From positions 124,001 through 188,000 of the forward strand of contig NZ_JAUSSR010000007.1 of the NCBI RefSeq assembly GCF_030812475.1: 64,000 bases of DNA, read 5' to 3'. A program made the translations under genes and the position numbers. Numbering within the stretch: the first letter of the stretch is position 1; each line of letters opens with the position of its first letter. Shown piece by piece: positions 25,840-34,720 of the stretch. The DNA comes from Pseudomonas lini (GTDB lineage Bacteria > Pseudomonadota > Gammaproteobacteria > Pseudomonadales > Pseudomonadaceae). Under the pieces are notes generated by a model, which saw nothing but the letters and a program-made list of their open reading frames with translations, had not been told where the DNA came from and made no database searches.

Positions 25840-25998
25840 CCATCGCCTGGCCAACCCCTCTCCACGGCGCACTCTTCATCTTTTGAATCACTTCGGCACG
25901 CAGCTATCGCCAGCCCATATAGTAAAGTGGAAAACAGCAATTTCAGAATAAACAACAATAATACTTACACTTGGCAAGGACTGCGAAAACAGGTGCAT

Positions 25999-27072
25999 AT
26001 GAAAAAGAATGGATCCTTAACACTTCTGCTGATGGGTTTGTTTTGCGGGGCAGGCGTCGACACCGCAGTTGCCAGCGCGGAACAGGCGACTGAAGTGTTA
26101 ATCATCACAAAAGGTCGAGGTGGTGATGCCAACGGTGCCGCCGGCCTTATACCTGAATGGCCGAAAAAAAAGCCAGACCTGGTTAATTTATCCGACACAC
26201 CGCCCAATCTTATCGACACGACAAAATACAGTTGCATCCTTCTCATTGGGCAAGGCGCTGTTGGCGAGATGCTCCTGAGTGAACATGGCAAACGCTTGAT
26301 CGGCGTCAAAAAAATCGGCATGTACTCACATTTGTTTGACGCTCCCCTCATACAATTCCTGAAGGAAGACCACACCCGGCCACCGAACGTATTCTTGCTA
26401 AAATCACAAGTTTCTCTGTTACGATTCAAAGACTTGGCATTGTTTAAGAAGCTCGACCAGATGCAGGATCAGCATCTTTGGAGTACATCCCTGGCCATTC
26501 GAAGTACTCGCGAAGTGATGCCCCAGCCCACTCACTCGCCTTTTTTGGAAATGGACAACATCATTTGGCTGGGTGGGAATTACACGACATCCGCAGGCGT
26601 TCAGAGAATGCTCACCGCTCAAGATATTCTCGACAGCTTAAGCAACCTTAAAAGCACTATAAAACCAGGATCCGCAGTGGCCTTGATGTTAATGCCGAGA
26701 CTCTTCAAGCCAGAGACGAATCGTGAAGACAAACTCAACCTGCTAAAAAACATAGCCTCTGTCTATGCTGATACCGCCTTTCACTTCCATGCCAACGCCT
26801 CAATGGCCAACGAACTCAATACCTTTGAAATACCTGTGCATGTATCCCCCTCCTACGATGAATTAATGACGCTACCCTGGGGGAAAACGCAGCATTTCGC
26901 CTCAGCGGACCAATACAATCTTTTTTCCGATTTAAACACTGATGCAAACAATGTTGCACCGTTCTTATTAGACCCCTCTGATGCCGAGCAATCCCTGTAC
27001 GCCATCAACTTCATTGATAAAAAAGACAGCAGAAGCATGCAGCAGGAAATCCTCGCCAATGGTTGCAAGTAG
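25999..27072 (+). CDS. exported protein of unknown function, AT-richer than neighbours
   Basis: 357 residues from the ATG at 25999, chosen because it begins a signal peptide (MKKNGSLTLLLMGLFCGAG..AVASA) and follows AGGTG. The mature part starts with a strand (TEVLIITKGRGGDANGAAG) and has YSCILLIGQGAVGEMLL, NIIWLGGNYTTSAGVQRML and AVALMLMPRLFKPETNR: a repeated strand-then-small-residue pattern that faintly recalls the ELM1/glycosyltransferase-B fold. That comparison is tentative. Codon use is rich in AAT, AAA and A/T third positions, unlike the nap genes just upstream, which suggests recent transfer. No partner genes. Confidence 0.7.
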   Translation: MKKNGSLTLLLMGLFCGAGVDTAVASAEQATEVLIITKGRGGDANGAAGLIPEWPKKKPDLVNLSDTPPNLIDTTKYSCILLIGQGAVGEMLLSEHGKRLIGVKKIGMYSHLFDAPLIQFLKEDHTRPPNVFLLKSQVSLLRFKDLALFKKLDQMQDQHLWSTSLAIRSTREVMPQPTHSPFLEMDNIIWLGGNYTTSAGVQRMLTAQDILDSLSNLKSTIKPGSAVALMLMPRLFKPETNREDKLNLLKNIASVYADTAFHFHANASMANELNTFEIPVHVSPSYDELMTLPWGKTQHFASADQYNLFSDLNTDANNVAPFLLDPSDAEQSLYAINFIDKKDSRSMQQEILANGCK

Positions 27073-27101
27073 GCTCACGCCACGACCTGGGCACCTGTAA
27101 C

Positions 27102-27389
27102 TCAATCGCCGCGCAGAATCAGCGCGTGCACACCTTCCCATTCGGCGAAGATTTCCTGCCCGCAATTCACTCCCAGCCGGTGGTTGAGGATGCGCACCGG
27201 CATTTCCCCAAAGGCTCCAGTCGCGAGAAAGGCGAGTTGATCCTGGACGTCTGTGTTTCCGGCATCAGCGCTGCAGACAGGGAGCCCTTGATTCAGCCAT
27301 TTGAAGAGACAATGGCCGGTGATCTCGACGCCTGGTTCCCGTCGATCCAGACCTGGAAGTTTGCAATAGCGGTGACCGGGTTGCTGACC
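27102..27389 (-). pseudogene. decayed reading frame, origin unknown
   Basis: On the minus strand a frame of about 85 codons with well-behaved Pseudomonas codon use ends at TGA 27102-27104. It reads ITGHCLFKWLNQGLPVC, then LAFLATGAFGEMPVRILNHR and GQEIFAEWEGVHALILRGD at the end. It has no acceptable start codon; a neighbouring frame upstream (NPVTAIANFQVWIDG) also looks coding, hinting at a frameshift near 27310. I do not recognise the parent family. The surrounding 27073-27602 gap holds no other gene. Confidence 0.35.
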
Positions 27390-27602
27390 CGGAGCGGGCC
27401 GTTTTTTTTCGCCCTTCCCCTCCCCCTTCTGTCCCGCCCCTCCTGGTCACCTATACGGGTCTCGATGCCTATTTATAAGGCTCTGGGTGTAATATCCAGT
27501 AACCCGAATGCAGGGCTAATCACCATAAAATCGAGATGACGTTGCCACCAGTCGGCAGCTTGCCGCAGAGCGCGTCACTATGACAGTTGAGGAGCGGTAA
27601 CG

Positions 27603-28619
27603 ATGGCGAAACTCCAGGTGGCGATACCCGCCGCAGGACGTTCGGCAAAAGAACAACGGCCGGTGAAAACCGTGGGTTTCCTGGTCATCCCCAACTTCAC
27701 CACCATCGGCTTCGCCTCCGCCGTGGAGACCCTGCGCATGGCCAACATGGCGGCGCGCGAACCGATGTTTCGCACAGTCATCATCGCCGCCAGCCTGGAC
27801 CCGGTCACGGCCAGCAATGGCATGCGGATCCTGCCCGACTACGCCATTACCGATGCACCCAGGCTCGACATCCTGTTCGTGGTCGGGTCCAACCCGATCG
27901 TCTCCAATCACAGCAGCCGACCGCTGCTCAATTGGCTGCGCAAACTGGCGCACGATCAGGTGCCCCTAGGCGGGATTTGCACCGGGAGCCACCTGCTGGC
28001 ACGGGCCGATCTGCTCAAGGGCTATCGCTGCACGATTCACTGGGAGGACATCGAAGCGCTGAAGGAACGCTTCCCGGGGATCATCATTTCCAACCAGCTG
28101 TTCGAACTCGATCGCGATCGCTACACCTGCTCCGGCGGCGTGGCTTCGATGGACATGACCCTGCAGTTGATCGCCCGCGAACCGGGCGGCCGGGACATCG
28201 CCGCCCATGCGGCCGAGTTGCTGCTGTGTGACCGGGTTCGGGGTGCGCAGGAGCAACAGCGTGTGCCGCTGCGGCAGAAACTGGGCACCTCGCAGCCCAA
28301 GCTGAGCCAGATGGTGGCGATCATGGAGGCCAATCTGGAGGAGCCGGTGGGCCTGGAAGAACTGGCGCGGTTGAACGAGGTGTCGGTGCGGCAGCTGGAG
28401 CGCCTGTTTCACAAGCACCTGCAACGCACGCCGAGCCAGTACTACCTGGAACTGCGCCTGTCGCGAGCGAGGCAATTGCTGCTGCGCAGCGAGTCGCAAG
28501 TACGCGATATCGCCCTGGCATGCGGCTTTGTCTCGCCAGCGCACTTCTCCAAATGCTACAGCCGGTTTTTCGGCGTGTCGCCTATTCGTGAGCGCAAGCA
28601 GGTGGCTGCGGTGCATTGA
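27603..28619 (+). CDS. GlxA-type AraC-family regulator
   Basis: 338-residue regulator: a class I amidotransferase-like sensing domain (about residues 22-190; VKTVGFLVIPNFTTIGFAS, GGICTGSHLLARADLL) and a C-terminal AraC domain (about 235-330; ELARLNEVSVRQLERLFHKHL, ACGFVSPAHFSKCYSRFFG). This subgroup includes regulators of carnitine, glycine betaine, sarcosine and creatine catabolism in Pseudomonas. It is convergent with the MFS transporter and creatinase genes, so control of creatine or related methylamine use is plausible but inferred. Confidence 0.85.
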   Translation: MAKLQVAIPAAGRSAKEQRPVKTVGFLVIPNFTTIGFASAVETLRMANMAAREPMFRTVIIAASLDPVTASNGMRILPDYAITDAPRLDILFVVGSNPIVSNHSSRPLLNWLRKLAHDQVPLGGICTGSHLLARADLLKGYRCTIHWEDIEALKERFPGIIISNQLFELDRDRYTCSGGVASMDMTLQLIAREPGGRDIAAHAAELLLCDRVRGAQEQQRVPLRQKLGTSQPKLSQMVAIMEANLEEPVGLEELARLNEVSVRQLERLFHKHLQRTPSQYYLELRLSRARQLLLRSESQVRDIALACGFVSPAHFSKCYSRFFGVSPIRERKQVAAVH

Positions 28620-28675
28620 TTGGGGGGGCGGATTGTTTGCGAGGGAGGGTCGGTATTCAGGATTGATGGCGGCTG

Positions 28676-28925
28676 GGCTGGCCCCTTCGCGGGCAAGCCG
28701 GTCTCGCTCCCACAGTGGATGGGTGTTTTGCCGTAGTCTTGTGTACGACACTGCAACCTGTGGGAGCGAGCCTGCTCGCGAAGGCGGACTGACATTCAGC
28801 ATTGATGTTGGCGGGACTGGCCCCTTCGCGAGCAGGCTCGCTCCCACAGTGGATAGGTATCGTGCCGAAATCTTGTGTACACCACCGCAACCTGTGGGAG
28901 CGAGACCGGCTTGCCGGCGAAGGCG
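28676..28925. repeat. BIME array, four alternating REP copies
   Basis: REP copies in alternating orientation at about 28681-28716, 28759-28785, 28821-28849 and 28891-28924. The block around them is duplicated: the segment GTGTAC..CNGCAACCTGTGGGAG recurs at 28741 and 28875, a period of 134 bp. This is a partially amplified BIME between convergent genes. Confidence 0.88.
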
Positions 28926-28975
28926 TCCTTAAGATCGCCATCACAAGCAGCTATGTCCACAATTGAAAAATCGAC

Positions 28976-30316
28976 TCAATCCTGCAAAGCCTTATGCGCC
29001 GTCTCCCGACTCGCCAGCATCGCCACCAGTGCCACCGCCGCGGCCGCCAGCAAATACCAGGCCGGCGCCATTTTGTTGCCGGTCAGTTGAATCAGCCAGG
29101 TCGCGATAAACGGCGCGGTGCCGCCGAACACCGCATTGGCGATGTTGAAGCTGAAGGCAAAACCACTGAAGCGCACTCGGGTCGGGAAAATTTCGGCGAG
29201 GAAGCACGGCAAGGTGCCGTCGTTCATCGCGAGGATCGCGCCGAAGGCGATCTGGATCATCAGGATCACTATCAGCGGCTGGTTCTCCAGCATGCCGAAC
29301 AGCGGAAACGTCAGCACCAGAAATAATACCGAAGCCGTCAGCAGCATGGTCTTGCGGCCAAAACGGTCCGACAGCTTGCCCATCAGGAAAATCAACCCGA
29401 TATAGGTCGCAAGCGACACCGTCGAGGCCAGGAACGAATCGCTCTCGCTCATGCCCATTTCGGTGGACAGATAGGTGGGCATGTAGCTGAGCAACAAGTA
29501 GAAGGCCACCGCGTTCAGGCAGGTCACGCCGATCCCGATCATCACGCTGCGCCGGTGCACGGTCAGCAGTTCGCGAACCGGCGAATGGGTCGCGCACTCC
29601 TTGGCTTCCAGGCGTTTTTCCATTTCCAGGAATTTGGGCGTGTCCTGCAGGCTCATGCGGATATAACGCCCCACCAGACCAAACGGCGCCGCCAACAGAA
29701 ACGGCAGGCGCCAACCCCAGCTGTGCAGGTCCTCGACACTCATCCAGGCATGCAGGCCGGCCACGAACACCGCGCCGAACAGCAGGCCGGCCGCGGTACT
29801 CGCCGGAACGATGCTGGTGTACAAACCGCGCTTGCCCTCGGGGGCGTACTCGGCGAGAAAGGCCGACGCCCCGGCGTATTCGCCGGAAGCGGAAAAGCCC
29901 TGGAACAGGCGGATCAGCAACAACAAGGCTGGCGCCCACAGCCCGATATGGTTGTAAGTGGGCAGAATGCCGATGCAGAAGGTCGACACCGACATGATCA
30001 GGATCGACCAGGACAACGCACTGCGCCGCCCATACTTGTCACCGAAGTGACCCCAGACCAGTCCGCCCAGCGGACGGACGATAAACGACAACGCGAATAC
30101 CGCGAAGGTCGCCAGCAGCGCCGTCGCCTTGTCGGTCTGCGGAAAAAACGTCAGGGCGATGACCGTGGCCAGATAGCCGTAAGCCGCGTAATCGAACCAC
30201 TCGACGAAGTTGCCCATGAAGCTGGCACTGGCCGCACGGCGCAAGGCCTGGCGTTCGGACGTCAGTTCACGTTGCTGTTCCAGGGTGGGGGTCAGGCTGG
30301 CGCTTTGGGTGCTCAT
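28976..30316 (-). CDS. MFS transporter, metabolite:H+ symporter (MHS) type
   Basis: 446-residue inner-membrane transporter with 12 predicted helices. MHS-subgroup features: SFMGNFVEWFDYAAYGYLA in helix 1, RPLGGLVWGHFGDKYGRRSAL after helix 2, RLFQGFSASGEYAGASAFLAEY in helix 4, and GKLSDRFGRKT midway. The subgroup (ProP, ShiA, citrate and dicarboxylate transporters) moves small polar metabolites with protons. It lies downstream of the creatinase gene on the same strand, 340 bases away across a repeat and terminator, so creatine or a related compound is a candidate substrate. The ATG at 30316 follows GGAGGTG. Confidence 0.87.
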   Translation of the reverse strand: MSTQSASLTPTLEQQRELTSERQALRRAASASFMGNFVEWFDYAAYGYLATVIALTFFPQTDKATALLATFAVFALSFIVRPLGGLVWGHFGDKYGRRSALSWSILIMSVSTFCIGILPTYNHIGLWAPALLLLIRLFQGFSASGEYAGASAFLAEYAPEGKRGLYTSIVPASTAAGLLFGAVFVAGLHAWMSVEDLHSWGWRLPFLLAAPFGLVGRYIRMSLQDTPKFLEMEKRLEAKECATHSPVRELLTVHRRSVMIGIGVTCLNAVAFYLLLSYMPTYLSTEMGMSESDSFLASTVSLATYIGLIFLMGKLSDRFGRKTMLLTASVLFLVLTFPLFGMLENQPLIVILMIQIAFGAILAMNDGTLPCFLAEIFPTRVRFSGFAFSFNIANAVFGGTAPFIATWLIQLTGNKMAPAWYLLAAAAVALVAMLASRETAHKALQD

Positions 30317-30485
30317 TGCGCACCTCCGTTGGTAGAGGTGCGATTTTGGGGATGTAAAGTCGGGATGTGGATCATGGCAAAACCCCTCTATTGTTTTACT
30401 TGGCAGGGTTATGGGTCTGTAGATGCTGCGCGTTCTGGAGCGCGTATGCATCAGTTGCGAGAAAATCCTGTGGCGCATAACGACC

Positions 30486-30620
30486 TGTGGCGAGGGGGCT
30501 TGCCCCCATTGGGCTGCGAAGCGGCCCCATTCGAAGCTCTGCGAATTGTCAGAAAGCTCTCGGTGACCGATTTTTTGGGCGGCTGCGCCACCCAACGGGG
30601 GCAAAGCCCCCTCGCCACAA
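30486..30620. repeat. GTGGCGAGGGGGCTTGCCCC-class repeat, inverted pair
   Basis: GTGGCGAGGGGGCTTGCCCC at 30487-30506 is mirrored by GGGGCAAAGCCCCCTCGCCAC at about 30599-30618 in outline, with a 90-nt spacer rich in shorter pairings. Single or partial copies of the same class occur at 35106 and 12142. It fills the gap between the MFS and creatinase genes. Confidence 0.82.
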
Positions 30621-30652
30621 AAAACGCCGCACAGGCTCACCGTGCGGCGCGC
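30618..30652 (-). terminator. intrinsic terminator of the creatinase gene
   Basis: On the minus strand GCCGCAC pairs with GTGCGGC across a 9-nt loop and is followed by GTTTTTTG. It lies just after the creatinase stop codon. Confidence 0.82.
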
Positions 30653-30656
30653 AGTC

Positions 30657-31868
30657 TTACTTCTTGATGATGTTGTGTTCCGGGCCATACGGGAAATGGG
30701 TGATGTTTTCCCCGCCCTGCTCGTTGACGATCAGGATGTCGTGCTCACGATAACCACCGGCGCCCGGCAGGCCTTCGGGCAGCATGATCATCGGCTCGAT
30801 GGACACCACCATCCCCGGCTCCAGCACCGTGTCGATGTCTTCGCGCAGCTCCAGCCCGGCTTCGCGGCCGTAGTAATGGCTCAGCGTGCCAAACGAGTGG
30901 CCGTAGCCGAAGGTGCGGTATTGCAGCAGATCGTGCTCAAGGAAAATCTCGTTCAGTTGCAGCGCGATATCGCAGCAGCGCATGCCCGGCTTGATCAATT
31001 TCAGACCGGCCTCGTGCACCTTGACGTTGACCTCCCACAAGCGCAGATGCTCGTCGGAACAGTGATCCAGGAACAAGGTGCGTTCCAGCGCGGTGTAGTA
31101 GCCGGCGATCATCGGGAAGCAATTGAGGCTGAGGATGTCGCCCTTGTTGACCTTGCGCGAGGTCACCGGGTTATGCGCGCCGTCTGTGTTGATGCCGGAC
31201 TGGAACCAGGTCCAGGTGTCCATCAGCTCGGAGTCAGGAAAAGTACGGGCGATTTCGCGCACCATCGCCTGGGTTGCATGCAGCGCCACTTCATATTCCG
31301 GCACCTGGTCACGCAAGGCTTCGACGATGGCCGCACCACCGATATCCGCTACGCGGGCGCCGTGGCGAATGATCGCGTGCTCTTCGGCAGACTTGATCAT
31401 GCGCATGCGCATGCAGGGTGCCGCGACGTCCACCAGTTCGGCCTGAGGGTAACGGCTGGCGAGCTTGTCGCGATTGAGCAGGTTCAGGTGGTCGAATTCG
31501 ATGCCGATCCGCCCGGCCTTGGGCAAGGCTTGCTGGATCGCGACGAAGTAATTGTCACGCTGCCAATCGGTGTAGACAATGTTTTCAGTGCCGACGGTCC
31601 GGCGCCAAGGTTGCCCGCCATCGATGTTGGCGCTGATGGTCACGGCGCTGTCCTGGGTCACTACCAGGGCGTACTGGCGGCCGAAGGAGCAATACAGGAA
31701 ATCGCTGTAGTAGTTGATGTTGTGATACGAAGTGAAGACCGCCGCGTCAATATCGTTCTGCGCCAGGTAAGCCCGCAATTTCGCCTTGCGATTGGCATAT
31801 TCCTGGGCCGAAAAGGTCGGCGTCACTTTTTCGCCGTTCTTGATCTGGATGGTCTTGGGCATTTGCAT
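30657..31868 (-). CDS. creA: creatinase (creatine amidinohydrolase)
   Basis: 403-residue enzyme that hydrolyses creatine to sarcosine and urea. It follows the known Pseudomonas creatinase almost residue for residue: AVFTSYHNINYYSDFLYCSFGR near the N-terminus, GINTDGAHNPVT, the active-site histidine segment YGHSFGTLSHYYGREAG, and the glutamate in VVSIEPMIMLPEG. It has the pita-bread (aminopeptidase P-like) fold but, as in the family, no metal is needed. The ATG at 31868 gives MQMPKT, the family's usual start, after AAGGA. Sarcosine oxidase and urease are not in this window. The symbol follows Pseudomonas usage. Confidence 0.95.
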   Translation of the reverse strand: MQMPKTIQIKNGEKVTPTFSAQEYANRKAKLRAYLAQNDIDAAVFTSYHNINYYSDFLYCSFGRQYALVVTQDSAVTISANIDGGQPWRRTVGTENIVYTDWQRDNYFVAIQQALPKAGRIGIEFDHLNLLNRDKLASRYPQAELVDVAAPCMRMRMIKSAEEHAIIRHGARVADIGGAAIVEALRDQVPEYEVALHATQAMVREIARTFPDSELMDTWTWFQSGINTDGAHNPVTSRKVNKGDILSLNCFPMIAGYYTALERTLFLDHCSDEHLRLWEVNVKVHEAGLKLIKPGMRCCDIALQLNEIFLEHDLLQYRTFGYGHSFGTLSHYYGREAGLELREDIDTVLEPGMVVSIEPMIMLPEGLPGAGGYREHDILIVNEQGGENITHFPYGPEHNIIKK

Positions 31869-32110
31869 GTCTTTTATCCTTGTCAGTGATTGCAACAGAA
31901 GGCGCCACTCTGGTCGGGCCGCTGAAGATCATTCGAACAGATGCAAAGCGAAGTTTTTTGTGCGAATCCGACCTGTAATTGGTCAGATCCGCTCTTTGAG
32001 GAGCGCCCCTCAAACCCATCCGCCAAAAACAACAATGCCCCCGTTGGACGGAGGCATTCATGGTCAATGCAGGAGCGGTGTCATGGACAAAACCAATGTC
32101 CACTGAAAAT

Positions 32111-33184
32111 CTACTGTAGGAGCTGGCTTGCCAGCGAAGGGGCCGGCACATGCAAGACAGAGGTCGACTGACACCCCGCAACCACTCGCAAATTGCCACC
32201 CACATCCTCCCGCGGATGCGCACCGAAGTACTGGCGATAGCAACGGGCAAAATGTTGCACCGAGACAAACCCGCACGCCTGGACAACCTCCACCATCGAT
32301 TGCCCCCCGGCCTGCAGTAACTGACGCGCCCGCTGCAGACGCAAGTCCAGATAATGCCGAGACGGCGAACACCCCAGACTGCGCTTGAACAACCGCTCCA
32401 GGTGTCGGCGAGACATGCCCGTCTTCTCCGCCAGCTCGTCGATACCCAAGGTGCGGTTCAAGTGATCGCTCATCAACGCCAGCGCCGCTTGCAGCCTTGC
32501 CGGGGCGTTATTCATGGCCTTTAGCGGCCTGGCCTGGCGCGCGGCGTGTTTTTCCATGCGCAGCACCAGACCACGCCCGTGGTTGCGGGAGAGCAGTTCG
32601 TGCATCAACCCTTGAACAGCCTGCGGCCCGACACAGGTCAGGCGATGACGGTCAACGCAGAACGGCGCAGCCACCGGGTTCAACTCGTTGAAGGCTGCCT
32701 GGGACTCAGGCGCGTCGGGCTCTGGCAAGCTGCAGCGATAGCCGTCCAGCGCTCCGACCTGCGCCAGCAGCCAACCAGCCTTCCCCAAGGCCCCCAGGCT
32801 GATCGGCTGCTGCGCCCAGTAACCCAGCTGCTGGCGAACGTCCGGTTGATCCGCGCCGGCGTGCACGCTATCGCCACCACAGAGGATCAACACGTCCAAT
32901 ACCTGGGCCTGATCCAGTTGCACCGTGGCGGTGGCGATGCCGTTGCTTGCGTGCAGTTGCCCTCCATGCAGACTAAACATCTGCCATTGGCAAAGCGTGC
33001 GCCCGGCCACCTGGTTGGCCAGGCGCAATGGCTCCAGCGCATTGGCCAGGGTGTACAAATCGAACGCTTCCATCAGCCAGAAGCCGATACGCAGAGGCGA
33101 TGATTGTGCTCGGTCAGATTCGCCAGGATGGGCGCTGAAGGCATCCTCTCCTGGCTTGAACTCATCAAAAATACTGCTAACCAT
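32111..33184 (-). CDS. GlxA-type AraC-family regulator with repeat-derived C-terminus
   Basis: 357-residue regulator on the same strand and upstream of creatinase. A divergent amidotransferase-like domain (about 30-200; RIGFWLMEAFDLYTLANALEPL) is followed by an AraC domain (about 230-325; ELAEKTGMSRRHLERLFKRSLG, ACGFVSVQHFARCYRQYFG). The conserved part ends near residue 335. The last residues (VPAPSLASQLLQ) and the stop codon come from the REP repeat at 32115-32140, so the native stop was lost. One of the two GlxA regulators in this locus is the likely creatine sensor (a CahR-like role); which one cannot be told from sequence. Confidence 0.83.
   Translation of the reverse strand: MVSSIFDEFKPGEDAFSAHPGESDRAQSSPLRIGFWLMEAFDLYTLANALEPLRLANQVAGRTLCQWQMFSLHGGQLHASNGIATATVQLDQAQVLDVLILCGGDSVHAGADQPDVRQQLGYWAQQPISLGALGKAGWLLAQVGALDGYRCSLPEPDAPESQAAFNELNPVAAPFCVDRHRLTCVGPQAVQGLMHELLSRNHGRGLVLRMEKHAARQARPLKAMNNAPARLQAALALMSDHLNRTLGIDELAEKTGMSRRHLERLFKRSLGCSPSRHYLDLRLQRARQLLQAGGQSMVEVVQACGFVSVQHFARCYRQYFGAHPREDVGGNLRVVAGCQSTSVLHVPAPSLASQLLQ
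32115..32140. repeat. REP copy inside the regulator 3' end
   Basis: A GTAGGAGCTGGCTTGCCAGC copy that encodes, on the minus strand, the final codons and stop of the GlxA-type regulator. Confidence 0.8.
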
Positions 33185-33439
33185 GGTTGATCCCCGCGCG
33201 CCGCTTTCAAGGTTGTTGCACCCAAGCGAATTGTCGGCGGCAGGGATCCTCGAGGCGTGTCAGATTTCGACCTCAAAGTGTTCGTGAGTACCACTCTTGC
33301 AGTTGGCAGGCTATCGGGGAGCGGGTCGAAGCAGAAAGCAGAATGGATGCGTCACCATAAGTGGCGGTCATTTGCAAAAATGGACATTATCGTGCCCAAG
33401 CCTGCCGAACCGCGCCGAACCCTCCTATGGAGTCAAACT

Positions 33440-33913
33440 GTGAAAAGGATTTTTTTTGCTGCTCTCGCGTTGACCATGTTCGCGCTGGCAAGCCCGGTGT
33501 CGGCTGAAACACCCTCTCTTGATGCCGCTCGCACGCTCGTCGCCAAGGCACACATAGGCAGGAATCTCCCGGCCCTCGCACTATTGGCAGCGCAGAGAAC
33601 GGTCACCTACGCGATGATCGCTTCAAAGCTGGGAAGCTCCGGAGCAAGCAGTGCCATAGCTGAGCAAATCAACGCATTGCTGCCGAAGTATCAGCCTGAC
33701 TGGGACGAGAATCTTGCGCACGCCTATGGAAAGTCATTCTCTGCAAAGGAGTTGTCCTCGCTCGCGGCTGAAGGTACCTCATCGAAATACATGGGCAAAG
33801 TAAAGGCACAGCAAGCCGCTATCGGTGGCGATATGCAGGCGAGGTCAAAACCCATCCTGATTGCTCTGGTCACCGAGGCGCTAATGGCGACTCTGGCCAA
33901 GCACGCCTTGTAA
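33440..33913 (+). CDS. exported DUF2059-like protein
   Basis: 157 residues from a GTG at 33440, which follows GGAG and opens directly with a signal peptide (KRIFFAALALTMFALASPVSA). The mature part is all-helical: LLPKYQPDWDENLAHAYGKSFSAKEL resembles the DUF2059 motif in which a helix and FtxxEL precede a glycine/serine-rich turn (AAEGTSSKYMGK). Function is unknown; the protein is probably periplasmic. Longer in-frame starts exist upstream but would bury the signal peptide. Convergent with the HD-domain gene. Confidence 0.65.
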   Translation: MKRIFFAALALTMFALASPVSAETPSLDAARTLVAKAHIGRNLPALALLAAQRTVTYAMIASKLGSSGASSAIAEQINALLPKYQPDWDENLAHAYGKSFSAKELSSLAAEGTSSKYMGKVKAQQAAIGGDMQARSKPILIALVTEALMATLAKHAL

Positions 33914-33923
33914 TTGCGTGACG

Positions 33924-34346
33924 TTACGAGCGCAATACGCCAATCGCCCGCCGATACTTTTCAATACGCTCCAGATCGTCCCAGGACGGCTGGGCAATCC
34001 GAGATAAATCGCTGTTCTCTTCAAGGTCCGCCAGTTTGACAACGCGGCCAATCGGGTTCAGCGCCGCGCGTTCGACGAATGCCTCATAGGACTCGCCCGG
34101 TACTTTGGTCACCGACGCGATAGCCTCCAGCACCGTTTCGCTGAAGCCTTCCTGGCGCAGGTCATCCAGGCTGATGCCGCAGTCTTCGACCACGTCATGC
34201 AGCACCGCAACGATGCGTTCTTCGAGGGTGTTGACCCGCAACATGACCCTCAGCGGATGCAGGATGTAAGGTGATCCGCCTTTGTCGACTTGCCCTTCAT
34301 GGGCGTTGGCAGCGATGGCAATGGCGCGTTCCAGTGTTTGAGTCAT
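33924..34346 (-). CDS. small HD-domain hydrolase, SpoT-hydrolase/MESH1-like
   Basis: 140-residue protein consisting only of an HD domain of the RelA/SpoT type: HPLRVM (residues 30-35), the HD pair in VLHDVVED (H50-D51 with E54-D55), and VKLADLEEN (about 103-111). This set matches the metal-dependent (p)ppGpp hydrolase half, as in small alarmone hydrolases, and lacks any synthetase domain. It may degrade ppGpp or a related nucleotide in the cytoplasm. The ATG at 34346 begins at the domain; a longer frame upstream runs through a repeat. Confidence 0.83.
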   Translation of the reverse strand: MTQTLERAIAIAANAHEGQVDKGGSPYILHPLRVMLRVNTLEERIVAVLHDVVEDCGISLDDLRQEGFSETVLEAIASVTKVPGESYEAFVERAALNPIGRVVKLADLEENSDLSRIAQPSWDDLERIEKYRRAIGVLRS

Positions 34347-34720
34347 CTCGCGGTTCCCCGGTTTGAATGAAGCTGAGGTCGTTTGACCCTTTCCCGACTT
34401 GATCAGTTTGACTGCAAATCCCCTGTAGGAGCGAGCTTGCTCGCGAAAAACCCAAGAACGCCGCGCGGCGTCAGGTTCGAAAAACACACCATCGACTACG
34501 TGCCGCCCGAAGATCGCCATGGCAAGACCCGCAGGCCAACTCGATCTAACTACCCCCCCCTGCGAGCCTCCTCGCGAAGAGGCCCTGTCAGCCAGAAATG
34601 ATTCACCTGACAGCCCCATCGCGAGCAACCCCGCTTACGCCTCACCCACAAAACCTCAAAATTTAATGAACCCTGCTCACCCTCACCCACCTAACGCAAA
34701 GACTATCTGGAGGGTGACCA
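34347..34720. other. gene-free stretch with a REP copy
   Basis: A REP copy lies at 34422-34446 (GTAGGAGCGAGCTTGCTCGCGA), with a degenerate related piece near 34560-34580. Nothing coding is supported. Confidence 0.5.

Noticed and set aside
28676..28925. Possible CRISPR array at the repeated blocks
   Set aside because: Repeats are alternating-orientation REPs inside a 134-bp tandem, not direct repeats with uniform unique spacers, and no cas genes are near.
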